16,004 bases of DNA from an uncultured Bacteroides sp. (lineage in GTDB: Bacteria > Bacteroidota > Bacteroidia > Bacteroidales > Bacteroidaceae), in the NCBI GenBank assembly GCA_900557355.1, contig USSR01000076.1, positions 1-16,004 on the forward strand, read 5' to 3'. Shown here in pieces: positions 1 through 8,356 of this stretch (within the stretch, counting starts at the first letter, position 1; each line of letters opens with the position of its first letter). The position numbers and the translations under genes were made by a program. The notes under the pieces are model-generated. The model saw only the letters and a list, made by a program, of their open reading frames with translations, was not told where the DNA came from and made no database searches.

Positions 1-1006
1 AAGCACAAAGAATGTACATCCTGAAGTTTCTTCTACCGGACGTCTCGGTTATGAATATTATAATGAATTAGGTTATGTTCCTTATGACGTAAAGATCAAT
101 GAGAATGCTGCCCGTACTCTGGAATATGCTTATGATGACTGGTGTATCTATCAGATGGCAAAAGCGCTGGATCGTCCGAAGAAAGAGCAGAAACTTTTTG
201 CCAATCGTGCTATGAACTATAAGAACGTGTTCGATAAGGAAAGCCTGTTGATGCGTGGACGTAATAAAGATGGGCAGTTCCAGACACCTTTCTCACCTTT
301 GAAATGGGGAGATGCCTTTACAGAAGGAAACAGTTGGCATTACTCCTGGTCCGTTTTCCACGATCCGCAAGGTTTGATCGATTTGATGGGTGGTGAAAAA
401 GTTTTTGTCGAAATGCTGGATTCTGTGTTTATTGTTCCTCCCATCTTCGATGACAGCTATTATGGACAGGTGATTCATGAAATACGTGAAATGACAGTGA
501 TGAACATGGGTAACTATGCGCATGGTAACCAGCCTATACAGCACATGATTTACATGTACAATTATGCCGGGCAGCCTTGGAAAGCCCAATATTGGTTGCG
601 TCAGGTGATGAACCGTATGTATACTCCAGGTTCTGATGGGTATTGTGGAGATGAAGACAATGGGCAGACTTCTGCCTGGTATGTGTTCTCAGCATTAGGC
701 TTCTATCCGGTTTGTCCGGGAACCGATGAGTATGTTCTCGGTGCTCCTTTGTTCAAGAAAGCTACACTTCATCTTGAGAATGGCCGTTCATTGGTTATTG
801 ATGCAGCAAACAATAGTTCTGAAAATATGTATATTGAATCGCTTCGTCTGGATGGAAATGAATATACGAAGAATTATGTGAAACATGAAGACCTGTTGAA
901 GGGCGGTGTCCTGAAATTTGATATGGGTAATAAGCCCAACTTACAGAGAGGAATACATCCGGAAGATTATCCATATTCTTTCTCTAACGAAATAAAAAAG
1001 AAGTAA
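1..1006 (+). CDS. GH92 exo-alpha-mannosidase, 3' part (BT3990-like, probably alpha-1,2)
   Basis: Only the C-terminal 334 residues are visible. The frame is open from base 2 to a TAA at 1004-1006, so the real start lies upstream of the window. GH92 enzymes are calcium-dependent inverting exo-alpha-mannosidases, and this part is the (alpha/alpha)6 catalytic domain. Visible motifs (visible-residue numbering) are EYAYDDWCIYQMA, TEGNSWHY with E108 as expected proton donor, an HE pair at 159-160, AHGNQPIQHM near 174, and GDEDNGQ with D217 and D219 as expected base residues. The spacings E108-E160 (52) and E108-D219 (111) equal those of E533, E585 and D644 in B. thetaiotaomicron BT3990 as I recall them. 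In that enzyme H584-E585 line the +1 subsite of an alpha-1,2-mannosidase, so alpha-1,2 specificity is inferred here. The gene appears to be the last of an upstream unit because an intrinsic terminator follows 27 bases after the stop. Signal peptide and N-terminal domain cannot be seen. Confidence 0.93.
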   Translation, partial: STKNVHPEVSSTGRLGYEYYNELGYVPYDVKINENAARTLEYAYDDWCIYQMAKALDRPKKEQKLFANRAMNYKNVFDKESLLMRGRNKDGQFQTPFSPLKWGDAFTEGNSWHYSWSVFHDPQGLIDLMGGEKVFVEMLDSVFIVPPIFDDSYYGQVIHEIREMTVMNMGNYAHGNQPIQHMIYMYNYAGQPWKAQYWLRQVMNRMYTPGSDGYCGDEDNGQTSAWYVFSALGFYPVCPGTDEYVLGAPLFKKATLHLENGRSLVIDAANNSSENMYIESLRLDGNEYTKNYVKHEDLLKGGVLKFDMGNKPNLQRGIHPEDYPYSFSNEIKKK

Positions 1007-1032
1007 GGGCTGAAGTTAATAATGTAAGAAAG

Positions 1033-1071
1033 AAGGGAATAGAAATTAAAACTATTCCCTTTTTTGTTTTT
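1033..1071 (+). terminator. Intrinsic terminator after the GH92 fragment
   Basis: A 10-bp perfect stem, AAGGGAATAG (1033-1042) with CTATTCCCTT (1052-1061), encloses a 9-base A/T loop and runs into a T-rich tract, TTTTGTTTTT. This is a classic rho-independent terminator for the upstream GH92 gene. It separates that gene from the SusC operon. Confidence 0.85.
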
Positions 1072-1092
1072 AATGAAAAAAATATCATTTTG
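1063..1092 (+). promoter_or_regulatory. Weak candidate promoter for the susC operon
   Basis: TTTG at 1063-1066 and TCATTTTG at 1085-1092 resemble the Bacteroides housekeeping -33 (TTTG) and -7 (TAnnTTTG) elements, with one mismatch in the -7 box and an 18-base spacer. It overlaps the T tract of the preceding terminator. Transcription would start near 1099 and leave a leader of about 100 bases that includes the hairpin at 1134-1156. Because the SusC protein has an STN domain, the true promoter may instead be recognised by an ECF sigma factor and need not match this consensus. This is a guess from a short match. Confidence 0.25.
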
Positions 1093-1133
1093 TAGTAAGT
1101 GTATTTTTAGCGACTGTTGTTTTATATATGAAA

Positions 1134-1156
1134 GTCGGGAGAAAGGGTCTCCTGAC
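1134..1156 (+). promoter_or_regulatory. Hairpin in the susC 5' leader
   Basis: GTCGGGAG (1134-1141) pairs with CTCCTGAC (1149-1156), 8 bp including one G-U, around a 7-base loop AAAGGGT. It ends 40 bases before the susC ATG. No T tract follows, so it is not an intrinsic terminator. It could be a leader structure that affects translation or RNA stability, a target for a small or antisense RNA, or a palindromic protein site. The pairing is seen directly; any role is inferred. Confidence 0.5.
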
Positions 1157-1196
1157 AGATTAAAATTAACCAATGTGTAACCTTTAAACTTTGTTT

Positions 1197-4100
1197 ATGG
1201 ACAACAATCATGCTTTTCAAAGTTCGAAATTTCTACGGGCTTTATTAGTCTTGTTCTTCATGACTGTATCAGTTCAGTGGACTTTTGCCCAACTGGATTT
1301 GAACATGTCTCGCACGACATTAGGTACGGTCATTGAACAAATCAAAACTCAATCCAAGTATCAATTTTTTTATGACGACAAACTTGCTGCTACGGCAGTG
1401 GAAAAAGTCAATGTGAAGAATGCATCTATCGAAGATACCTTGACTGCTATTCTTAAAGGGAAAAATATTTCTTTTAAAGTAGAAGATAACATTGTTTATC
1501 TTTCAGAGAAGTCTCAATCAGGACAAGAAGGTGCCCAACAAGGAAAAGAACGTACGATAACCGGTCAGGTATCGGACGATATGGGGCCTCTGATCGGTGT
1601 CAATGTATTGGTGAAAGGTACCAGTGTGGGTTGTATCACCGATTTTGACGGTAATTTTACGCTGACCACAACAGAAGCAAATCCTGTAATTCAATTCTCT
1701 TATGTCGGTTATAAAACACAGGAGATTGCAGCAAAGGAACAGAGTGTTATCAATCTGATGATGGAGAGCGATTCTCAACTGGTAGAAGAGGTTGTTGTAA
1801 CTGCCTTGGGTATTAAACGTGCAACTAAAGCATTGAGTTACAATGTTCAGGAAATCAAAAGTGATGAACTGACCAGAGTGAAAGATGCTAACCTTGTAAA
1901 CTCTTTGTCTGGTAAAGTGGCGGGTGTTACCATTAATGCCAGTTCCTCCGGTGTAGGTGGTGCCAGTAAAGTAGTGATGCGTGGTACGAAAGGTATTGAT
2001 CAGTCCAGCAACGCTCTTTATGTGATCGATGGTGTACCTATGTTCAATCTTTCCGGTGAAGGTGGTCAGGAATTTGACTCTAAAGGTTCTTCAGAAGCGA
2101 TTGCAGATATAAATCCGGAAGACATCGAATCTATGTCTGTATTGACGGGTGCTGCCGCTGCCGCTTTGTATGGTAGTCACGCTGCCAATGGTGCTATTGT
2201 TATTACGACTAAGAAAGGCAAGGAAGGACGTTTGAGTTTGACTGTATCACAGAATACTGAATTTCTCCGTCCGTTTGTTACTCCTAATTTTCAGAATTCT
2301 TATGGCACAGGCGATCTTCTGTCCAGTGCAGGTTCTGTAGAAAAAAGCTGGGGTAATAAATTGAACCCTTCCAATTACATGGGATATGATCCGATCAATG
2401 ACTTTCTGAGAACAGGTGTGGTAGCTACCGAAACCGTTTCTTTATCTACAGGTACGGAAAAGAATCAGACTTACTTCTCTGCGAGTGCTGTGAATTCTGT
2501 CGGTATGGTTCCGAATAACGATTATGACCGTTATAACTTTACTTTCCGCAACACTACTTCTTTCCTGAATGATAAGATGACACTGGATGTAAGTGCTTCT
2601 TATATCAAACAGAAAGACCAAAATATGGTGAATCAGGGTACTTACTCCAATCCGTTGGTTACAGCTTATTTGTTCCCTCGTGGTGACGACTGGAATGAGA
2701 TTAAGATGTACGAACGCTGGGATACTTCCCGTAACATCTATACACAATATTGGCCACAGGGCATCGATACTTTTACAGGACAAAATCCGTACTGGATTGC
2801 TTATCGTAACCTGCGTGAGAATAATAAGGATCGTTATATGTTGAGTGGTAGCTTGAGCTATAAGATTTTAGATTGGTTGAGTGTATCAGGCCGTGTGCGT
2901 GTGGATAACTCTGCAAGTACTTATACGGAAAAGCTTTATGCTACAAGTAATACTACATTGGCCGAAGGCTCTAACAACGGTTTGTATGGTATTTCTAATA
3001 CGAATGACAAGCAAACTTATGCTGATATCATGTTGAACATCAATAAAAACTTTGGTGAAAATCTTACTTTCCAGGCTAATATTGGTGCTTCTTTATCGGA
3101 TATGCAACAAGATGTACTGCAAAATCGTGGTCCTATCAGTGAAGACGGTATTCCTAACGTTTTCAATGTATTCCAGTTGGATGACAGTAAGACAAAACGT
3201 ACGCAGTCAGGTTTTCATGATCAGACTCAGTCTGTTTTTGCCAGTCTTGAATTAGGATATAAGAGTACTTATTACTTGACTTTGACCGGACGTTCTGACT
3301 GGCCTTCACAATTGGCAGGTCCTAATTCTACTCAGAGTGCATTCCTTTATCCTTCAGTCGGTGGTTCTGTTATTTTGTCCGAGTTACTGAAATTGCCACA
3401 ACAAATTTCTTTTCTGAAAGTACGTGGCTCATTTGCATCTGTGGGTCTTCCTTTCCCGCGTTTCCTGGCCAACCCTACTTATTCATGGGATAACTCCAAT
3501 AAGGTTTGGCAATCCAAACGTAACTATCCGATGTATAATCTGAAACCGGAAAGAACGGATTCATGGGAAGTAGGTCTTACTGCCCGTTTCCTGAATCATT
3601 TTAATCTGGATTTGGCTTTGTATACTACTAAAACTTATAATCAGACGTTTGACCCTAAGATTTCCGTATCTTCCGGTTACTCAACATTGTATGTGCAGAC
3701 GGGTAGCGTACGAAATAAGGGTATTGAATTAGGATTGGGCTATTCTAATGAATGGGGTAAATTTAAATGGTCCAGTAATTACGTATTCAGTACCAATAAG
3801 AATGAGATTCTTGAACTGCTGGAAAACTATGTGCATCCTGAAACCGGAACTGTCATCACTAAAGAACGCTTGGATGTAGGTGGTATGGGACAGGCTCGTT
3901 TCATTCTGAAGAAAGGTGGCTCTTTGGGTGATCTCTATTCTACTGCCGACCTGCAACGTGATAGTAACGGCAATATTCTGGTAGATCAGAATGGTAGTGT
4001 GACTGCTAATTATAATGCAGAAGATATTAAATTAGGTAGCGTATTTGCAAAATGCAATATGTCGTGGAGAAATGATTTCAGCTGGAAGAACCTGAATTTT

Positions 4101-4541
4101 GGTTTCATGCTCTCTGCACGTATCGGTGGTATCGTTTACTCTGCTACTCAGGCTGCTATGGATATGTATGGTGTTTCTGAGTCAACAGAAATAGCACGCA
4201 ATCAAGGTGGTGTTTATGTGAATGGAACGGACTTGGTAAATGCACAGAAATGGTATACTACTATCGGTTCTCAGTCTGGTATTCCACAATATTACACTTA
4301 CAGTGCTACCAATCTGCGTCTCCAGGAAGCCAGTGTCGGTTATACTATACCGAGAGATAAACTTTGGAATGTGGCTGACGTGACCGTATCTCTGGTAGGC
4401 CGTAACTTGCTGATGCTTTATTGTAAAGCTCCGTTCGATCCGGAAGCAGTAGCTTCTACCGGTAACTACTATCAGGGTATTGACAACTTTATGACGCCGA
4501 GTGCGCGTAGCTTAGGATTCAATGTAAGATTTAAGTTCTAA
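1197..4541 (+). CDS. SusC-type TonB-dependent outer-membrane transporter with STN domain
   Basis: This outer-membrane channel imports bound oligosaccharides using TonB energy, together with the SusD-type lid protein encoded next. From the ATG at 1197 it is 1114 residues. An in-frame TTG at 1191 would add only two residues and is less likely. Order of parts: Sec signal peptide ending near A31 (WTFA-Q); STN (secretin/TonB short N-terminal) domain about 33-103; carboxypeptidase-regulatory-like beta sandwich about 119-195 (TITGQVSDD...GVNVLVKGT); TonB-box-like EEVVVTALG at 197-205; plug (MRGTKG, ALYVIDGVP, IESMSVLTGAAAAALYG, NGAIVITTKKG); then the 22-strand barrel ending in the aromatic RFKF typical of outer-membrane proteins. 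Family knowledge: an STN domain in a SusC protein usually signals to a membrane anti-sigma factor that controls an ECF sigma factor. Neither regulator is encoded in this window. The length is normal and the frame intact. Confidence 0.97.
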   Translation: MDNNHAFQSSKFLRALLVLFFMTVSVQWTFAQLDLNMSRTTLGTVIEQIKTQSKYQFFYDDKLAATAVEKVNVKNASIEDTLTAILKGKNISFKVEDNIVYLSEKSQSGQEGAQQGKERTITGQVSDDMGPLIGVNVLVKGTSVGCITDFDGNFTLTTTEANPVIQFSYVGYKTQEIAAKEQSVINLMMESDSQLVEEVVVTALGIKRATKALSYNVQEIKSDELTRVKDANLVNSLSGKVAGVTINASSSGVGGASKVVMRGTKGIDQSSNALYVIDGVPMFNLSGEGGQEFDSKGSSEAIADINPEDIESMSVLTGAAAAALYGSHAANGAIVITTKKGKEGRLSLTVSQNTEFLRPFVTPNFQNSYGTGDLLSSAGSVEKSWGNKLNPSNYMGYDPINDFLRTGVVATETVSLSTGTEKNQTYFSASAVNSVGMVPNNDYDRYNFTFRNTTSFLNDKMTLDVSASYIKQKDQNMVNQGTYSNPLVTAYLFPRGDDWNEIKMYERWDTSRNIYTQYWPQGIDTFTGQNPYWIAYRNLRENNKDRYMLSGSLSYKILDWLSVSGRVRVDNSASTYTEKLYATSNTTLAEGSNNGLYGISNTNDKQTYADIMLNINKNFGENLTFQANIGASLSDMQQDVLQNRGPISEDGIPNVFNVFQLDDSKTKRTQSGFHDQTQSVFASLELGYKSTYYLTLTGRSDWPSQLAGPNSTQSAFLYPSVGGSVILSELLKLPQQISFLKVRGSFASVGLPFPRFLANPTYSWDNSNKVWQSKRNYPMYNLKPERTDSWEVGLTARFLNHFNLDLALYTTKTYNQTFDPKISVSSGYSTLYVQTGSVRNKGIELGLGYSNEWGKFKWSSNYVFSTNKNEILELLENYVHPETGTVITKERLDVGGMGQARFILKKGGSLGDLYSTADLQRDSNGNILVDQNGSVTANYNAEDIKLGSVFAKCNMSWRNDFSWKNLNFGFMLSARIGGIVYSATQAAMDMYGVSESTEIARNQGGVYVNGTDLVNAQKWYTTIGSQSGIPQYYTYSATNLRLQEASVGYTIPRDKLWNVADVTVSLVGRNLLMLYCKAPFDPEAVASTGNYYQGIDNFMTPSARSLGFNVRFKF

Positions 4542-4563
4542 CAGATTAAAGAAAGAAAAAACA

Positions 4564-6141
4564 ATGAGAAAATCAATTATAAAATTCGCTTTATGCGGTG
4601 GAATGTTAGCTGGCATGTTGGCATCTTGCACAGGTGATTATATGGATTATAATACCAATCCGTATGAAGCAACCAAAGACCAGATGGACCGTGATGCCTA
4701 CTTGACTCGTTCGGCATTGACAGGTATGCAGGGATATGTCATCCCTACGGATGTACTTCTTAATCAGTTTCTGGAGGCCCTTTTGGGTGGACCTTACGGT
4801 GGCTATTTGGCGGAATCCAATTCCGGTTTCACGAACCGTTTCTCCAACTACAACCAATCTCAGGACTGGGTAGGTAAATTATATAAAGATGTTATTCCTA
4901 ATGTGTATGCTAACTATGCACAGTTGGAAGCTGCAACTGAAGACCCTGTTTATTTGTCAGTAGGAAAAGTTGTAAAGGTAGCAGCTATCTTGCGTGTTAC
5001 AGATGGATACGGTCCTATTCCTTATTCCCAGTTGGGGGCCAATGGTGACCTGACTGCTCCGCTGGATACTCAGAAGAAAGTTTATGAGACTATGTTGAAT
5101 GAACTGGATGAGGCAGTGACTGCATTATTACCACATCGTACGGAGACTTTTTCATCCAAAGCTGATAAGGTTTATAGTGGTAAAGTGGAAAACTGGATAA
5201 AACTGGCGAATTCTTTGAAATTGCGTATGGCTATGCGTATGGTGTATGTAGATTCTACTACGGCACAAGCTAAAGCGGTGGAAGCTGTTGACTCAGAAAG
5301 AGGAGGTGTGTTTACATCAAATGATGATAATGCGACCATTCAGGCTACTACTAATCCATTCAGAGTTATTATGTATGAATATAATGGCGGTGACTCTCGT
5401 ATTGCGGCAGATATTACTGCCTATATGAATGGTTACAAAGATCCTCGTCGTGAAAAATATTTTGTTGAATCTACCTTTACAACAGCCGATGGAGTGAAGA
5501 ACGGGTATCATGGTATTCGTTTGGGAACTGAACCGCTTCCGAGTGAAACAGCTCATAAGTATTCTAACATGAATGTTGAAGCCAATACGAAACTTGTTTG
5601 GATGACTGCTGCTGAAGTTGCCTTCCTGCGTGCCGAAGGTGCATTGCGTGGTTGGAACATGGGTGGAACTGCAGAAAGTTTTTATAAGAAAGGCGTAGAG
5701 TTATCATTCAGTCAATGGGGGGCTTCCGGTGCTGATGCTTATCTGGAAGATGGTAGTAGTTTGCCCGATCTGTATAAAGATCCTCTGGGTACTTATAGTT
5801 ATAACGGTTCTCAGCCGACTATTACGATTAAGTATGATAATAGCGCCGTCTTTGAAACAAATCTGGAACGTATAATTACCCAGAAATGGATCGCCATATT
5901 CCCGTTGGGTAACGAAGCATGGGCTGAATTCCGTCGTACGGGTTACCCGCGTCTGATGACTGCTGCCGTTAATAAAAACAAGGCGGAAGTTCCCGAAGGT
6001 ACTTTTCCACGCCGCTTGCCTTATCCGCAGGATGAGTACAAGGACAATGGTACGAATGTGCAGAATGCTCTGCAAGATTTGAAACCTGCGAACGATAGAA
6101 TGTCTTCCAAAGTATGGTGGGACTGCAACCCTAACATCTAA
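4564..6141 (+). CDS. SusD/RagB-family glycan-binding lipoprotein
   Basis: This is the 525-residue partner of the preceding SusC. SusD proteins sit on the outer face of the outer membrane, bind glycan and act as a hinged lid over the SusC barrel. The start ATG follows an A-rich stretch (AAAGAAAGAAAAAAC), and the gap to susC is 22 bases, so the two are co-transcribed. The signal peptide ends in lipobox LASC with C22, followed by TGDYMDYNTNP. The YNTNPYEAT start and the C-terminal part (WAEFRRTGYPRL, FPRRLPYPQDE, SKVWWD) place it in the SusD-like_2 branch of the family. The binding residues cannot be identified by eye. The ligand is taken to be the oligosaccharide released by the GH18 of the same operon. 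No truncation or frameshift is seen. Confidence 0.96.
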   Translation: MRKSIIKFALCGGMLAGMLASCTGDYMDYNTNPYEATKDQMDRDAYLTRSALTGMQGYVIPTDVLLNQFLEALLGGPYGGYLAESNSGFTNRFSNYNQSQDWVGKLYKDVIPNVYANYAQLEAATEDPVYLSVGKVVKVAAILRVTDGYGPIPYSQLGANGDLTAPLDTQKKVYETMLNELDEAVTALLPHRTETFSSKADKVYSGKVENWIKLANSLKLRMAMRMVYVDSTTAQAKAVEAVDSERGGVFTSNDDNATIQATTNPFRVIMYEYNGGDSRIAADITAYMNGYKDPRREKYFVESTFTTADGVKNGYHGIRLGTEPLPSETAHKYSNMNVEANTKLVWMTAAEVAFLRAEGALRGWNMGGTAESFYKKGVELSFSQWGASGADAYLEDGSSLPDLYKDPLGTYSYNGSQPTITIKYDNSAVFETNLERIITQKWIAIFPLGNEAWAEFRRTGYPRLMTAAVNKNKAEVPEGTFPRRLPYPQDEYKDNGTNVQNALQDLKPANDRMSSKVWWDCNPNI

Positions 6142-6155
6142 TAAAGAAAAGAATT

Positions 6156-7172
6156 ATGAAAAATAAAATGAAAAATATATTCATCGTAGCTTCCTGCTTC
6201 GCTGCCATAACCTGTTTCAGCGCATGTGACGACTGGACGGAAGTAGAGAATGTGAATATCAATACTCCCGGAATAGAGGAACAAGATCCGGCTGCGTATG
6301 CCAAATATCTGCAAAATTTGGTAGCCTATAAGAATTCGGACCATAAGGTTGTATATGCCTGGTTCGACAATAGCGAGAAAACACCGTTCAGTCGTGGACA
6401 GCATATCTCTGATGCTCCTGACAGTTTGGACGTAATTTCCATGATGTACCCAGCAGAACTGGCTGCGTTTGAATTAGTTGATATGCAAACTGTACATGCT
6501 AAGGGTACCAAGGTGGTATATACTATCAGTTTTGATAAGATTCAAAAAGAATATACTGAAAAAGTAAAGGAAGGTACGGAAACCGGATCTTTCGATACTT
6601 ATCTGAAGTCAGAAATGGACAAACAGATTGGTTATGCAGGGAGTTTCGATGGTATGATTACTGAATATAAGGGAAATAATCCTATTTATATGTCTGCCGA
6701 ACAAAAAGCAGAGGCAAAGAAATATCAGGATATTTTTTTCAGTGCTGTTTTAACCTGGAAAACTGCTAATGCAGATAAGTTGCTGACATTTCAGGGATAT
6801 CCGGAAAATTTGATTGAGCAGACCATTTTGACTAATTGTAAGCACATCATCCTGGCTACGGATAATGTAACGGATGATGCACAGTTGTCGGTATTTGCCC
6901 GTTTGGCCATGGCTGCTGCAGGTGTTCCGACTGATCGTTTCGTAGTTGCTGTTTCCACAGCTTCACTGGATGCATCTGATAAGCAAACCGGGTTCTACGG
7001 TACCGACCGGGCGCTTACGGAGGCAGCTTATTGGACTACGGAACCATCTGATGGCTATACCCGTGCCGGATTGGCTATTTATAATGTTCAGAATGACTAT
7101 TACAATGCTACTAACACATACCAGTATGTGAAAGAGGCTATTAATATTATGAACCCTGCTCCTAAAAAATAA
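6156..7172 (+). CDS. Lipoprotein with catalytically degenerate GH18 barrel; probable surface glycan-binding protein
   Basis: A 338-residue lipoprotein with lipobox FSAC (C24) followed by acidic DDWTEVE. The gap from susD is 14 bases. The chain reads as a complete TIM barrel of the GH18 type. Likely strands: KVVYAWF, LDVISMM, KVVYTISF, FDGMITEY, KLLTFQG, HIILATD, RFVVAVST and GLAIYNVQ. It appears related to the GH18_BT1044-like group of Bacteroides proteins. The strand-4 motif of active GH18 enzymes, DxxDxDxE, is here D165-G-M-I168-T-E170-Y-K172. The positions for the second and third Asp and the catalytic Glu hold Ile, Glu and Lys, so hydrolysis by the usual substrate-assisted route is not expected. 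Its place between susD and the active GH18 suggests a binding scaffold for N-glycan, the role often filled by SusE/F-position proteins. The alternative, an unusual active enzyme, seems unlikely. Confidence 0.85.
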   Translation: MKNKMKNIFIVASCFAAITCFSACDDWTEVENVNINTPGIEEQDPAAYAKYLQNLVAYKNSDHKVVYAWFDNSEKTPFSRGQHISDAPDSLDVISMMYPAELAAFELVDMQTVHAKGTKVVYTISFDKIQKEYTEKVKEGTETGSFDTYLKSEMDKQIGYAGSFDGMITEYKGNNPIYMSAEQKAEAKKYQDIFFSAVLTWKTANADKLLTFQGYPENLIEQTILTNCKHIILATDNVTDDAQLSVFARLAMAAAGVPTDRFVVAVSTASLDASDKQTGFYGTDRALTEAAYWTTEPSDGYTRAGLAIYNVQNDYYNATNTYQYVKEAINIMNPAPKK

Positions 7173-7180
7173 ATCAAGCT

Positions 7181-8335
7181 ATGAAATTAAAAAACTTATA
7201 TTTATTATCGATCACATTGCTGTCTGTAGCTTTGACAGCTTGTAGTGATGATACTGAAACGTTTGATAACCAAGTGTATATAGATGTTTCGGTGAAGACT
7301 AGTAATGTTTTACTGAAGAATACGATTCCTTCTGCGGAAGGTGAATTCAGGGTTGCTATGGCTAAGCCGGAAAATGCAGATGTAACTATTTCCTTGAAAG
7401 CTGAACCTGCGTTGGTTGACACTTATAATGCTGCATTTTATGATAATGCTGAGGCTTTGCCGAGTAAGCATTATACATTGGAAACTCCACAGACTGTGAT
7501 TCCTGCCGGATCTGTTCTTTCAGAAAAAGTCACATTGAAATTTGGTAATCTGACAGAGCTGGATGCTGAAAAGGTTTATGTATTACCTGTAACCATTGAT
7601 CAGGCTAACGTAGGTATTCTGCAAAGTGCCCGTACCATGTATTACGTATTTAAAGGTGCTGCCCTTATCAATGTAGTAGCTGATCTTACTAAGAATCTTG
7701 TATACGTAAATTGGGGTACACCTGAAAAGGCAAATGGTTTACGGAAGCTGACTGTGGAAGTATTAGTAAATCCCAGCAAGCTCGATAAAGCTATCAGTAC
7801 AGTTCTGGGTATTGAAGGATATTTCCTGCTCCGTTTCGGAGATACTGCGCCGGCAAAGAATTGTTTGCAGATTGTAGGTCCTGGAGATAAGAAGATAAAT
7901 TCAGAAGATCTGACTGTGGCTACCGGTGAATGGACACATATTGCAGTGACTTATGATGCTGAAGCTCAAAAAGTGATAGCCTATTTCAATGGCGTGAATA
8001 AATTGGAAGCGACAGCGAATTGGGGAGCATTGGATTTGGGAAAGACAAAAACTGATGAGGGTAATGGCTTCTGGATTGGTCACTCTTATAACCGTGATCG
8101 TTGGTTTGATGGTGAAATGTCCGAATGCCGTATTTGGAATAAGGTTTTAACTCAGGAGGAAATTAATGCAAAGAATCATTTTTATCAGGTAGAACCGGGT
8201 GCGGAAGGACTGGTTGCCTATTGGAAATTTGATGAAGGTGTAGGTACTTCAATAGCCGATTATAGCGGGAATGAGAATCATGCTACAGCGGTGGAATCGC
8301 TTACTTGGACTGCGGTAGAATTGCCTGCGAAATAA
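7181..8335 (+). CDS. DUF1735 + LamG lipoprotein; probable surface glycan-binding protein
   Basis: A 384-residue lipoprotein beginning 8 bases after the previous stop. The signal peptide ends in lipobox LTAC (C21), followed by SDDTETFDN. Residues about 28-160 form a DUF1735 (BT_3987-like N-terminal) beta-sandwich, with the typical VDTYNAAF, LPSKHYTLE and IPAGSVLSEKVTL elements. Residues about 175-375 form a LamG/concanavalin A-like jelly roll (Laminin_G_3 type), shown by GEWTHIAVTYDAEAQKVIAYFNG, FWIGHSYNRDRWFDGEMSE, RIWNKVLTQEEI and GLVAYWKFDEGVGT...DYSGNENHAT. No glycosidase catalytic motif is seen. The same layout is known from the B. thetaiotaomicron BT3986 position. Location next to SusC/SusD and the endoglycosidase suggests it binds glycan at the cell surface. 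The ligand cannot be read from sequence. Confidence 0.9.
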   Translation: MKLKNLYLLSITLLSVALTACSDDTETFDNQVYIDVSVKTSNVLLKNTIPSAEGEFRVAMAKPENADVTISLKAEPALVDTYNAAFYDNAEALPSKHYTLETPQTVIPAGSVLSEKVTLKFGNLTELDAEKVYVLPVTIDQANVGILQSARTMYYVFKGAALINVVADLTKNLVYVNWGTPEKANGLRKLTVEVLVNPSKLDKAISTVLGIEGYFLLRFGDTAPAKNCLQIVGPGDKKINSEDLTVATGEWTHIAVTYDAEAQKVIAYFNGVNKLEATANWGALDLGKTKTDEGNGFWIGHSYNRDRWFDGEMSECRIWNKVLTQEEINAKNHFYQVEPGAEGLVAYWKFDEGVGTSIADYSGNENHATAVESLTWTAVELPAK

Positions 8336-8356
8336 ATTAAGTTATATTTTAAACAG

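Noticed and set aside
530..532. Gln in place of the Glu of HGNEP in the GH92 fragment as a sign of inactivity
   Set aside because: The expected proton donor and base residues are present at the right spacing, and HGNQPIQH is a form I recognise in many intact GH92 enzymes.
1186..1193. AAACTTTG as a -7 promoter box for susC
   Set aside because: A start of transcription about 7 bases downstream would fall after the susC ATG at 1197, and it has a mismatch in the box.
1191..1196. TTG start for susC
   Set aside because: It adds only two residues before a normal ATG at 1197, and TTG starts are rare in Bacteroides.
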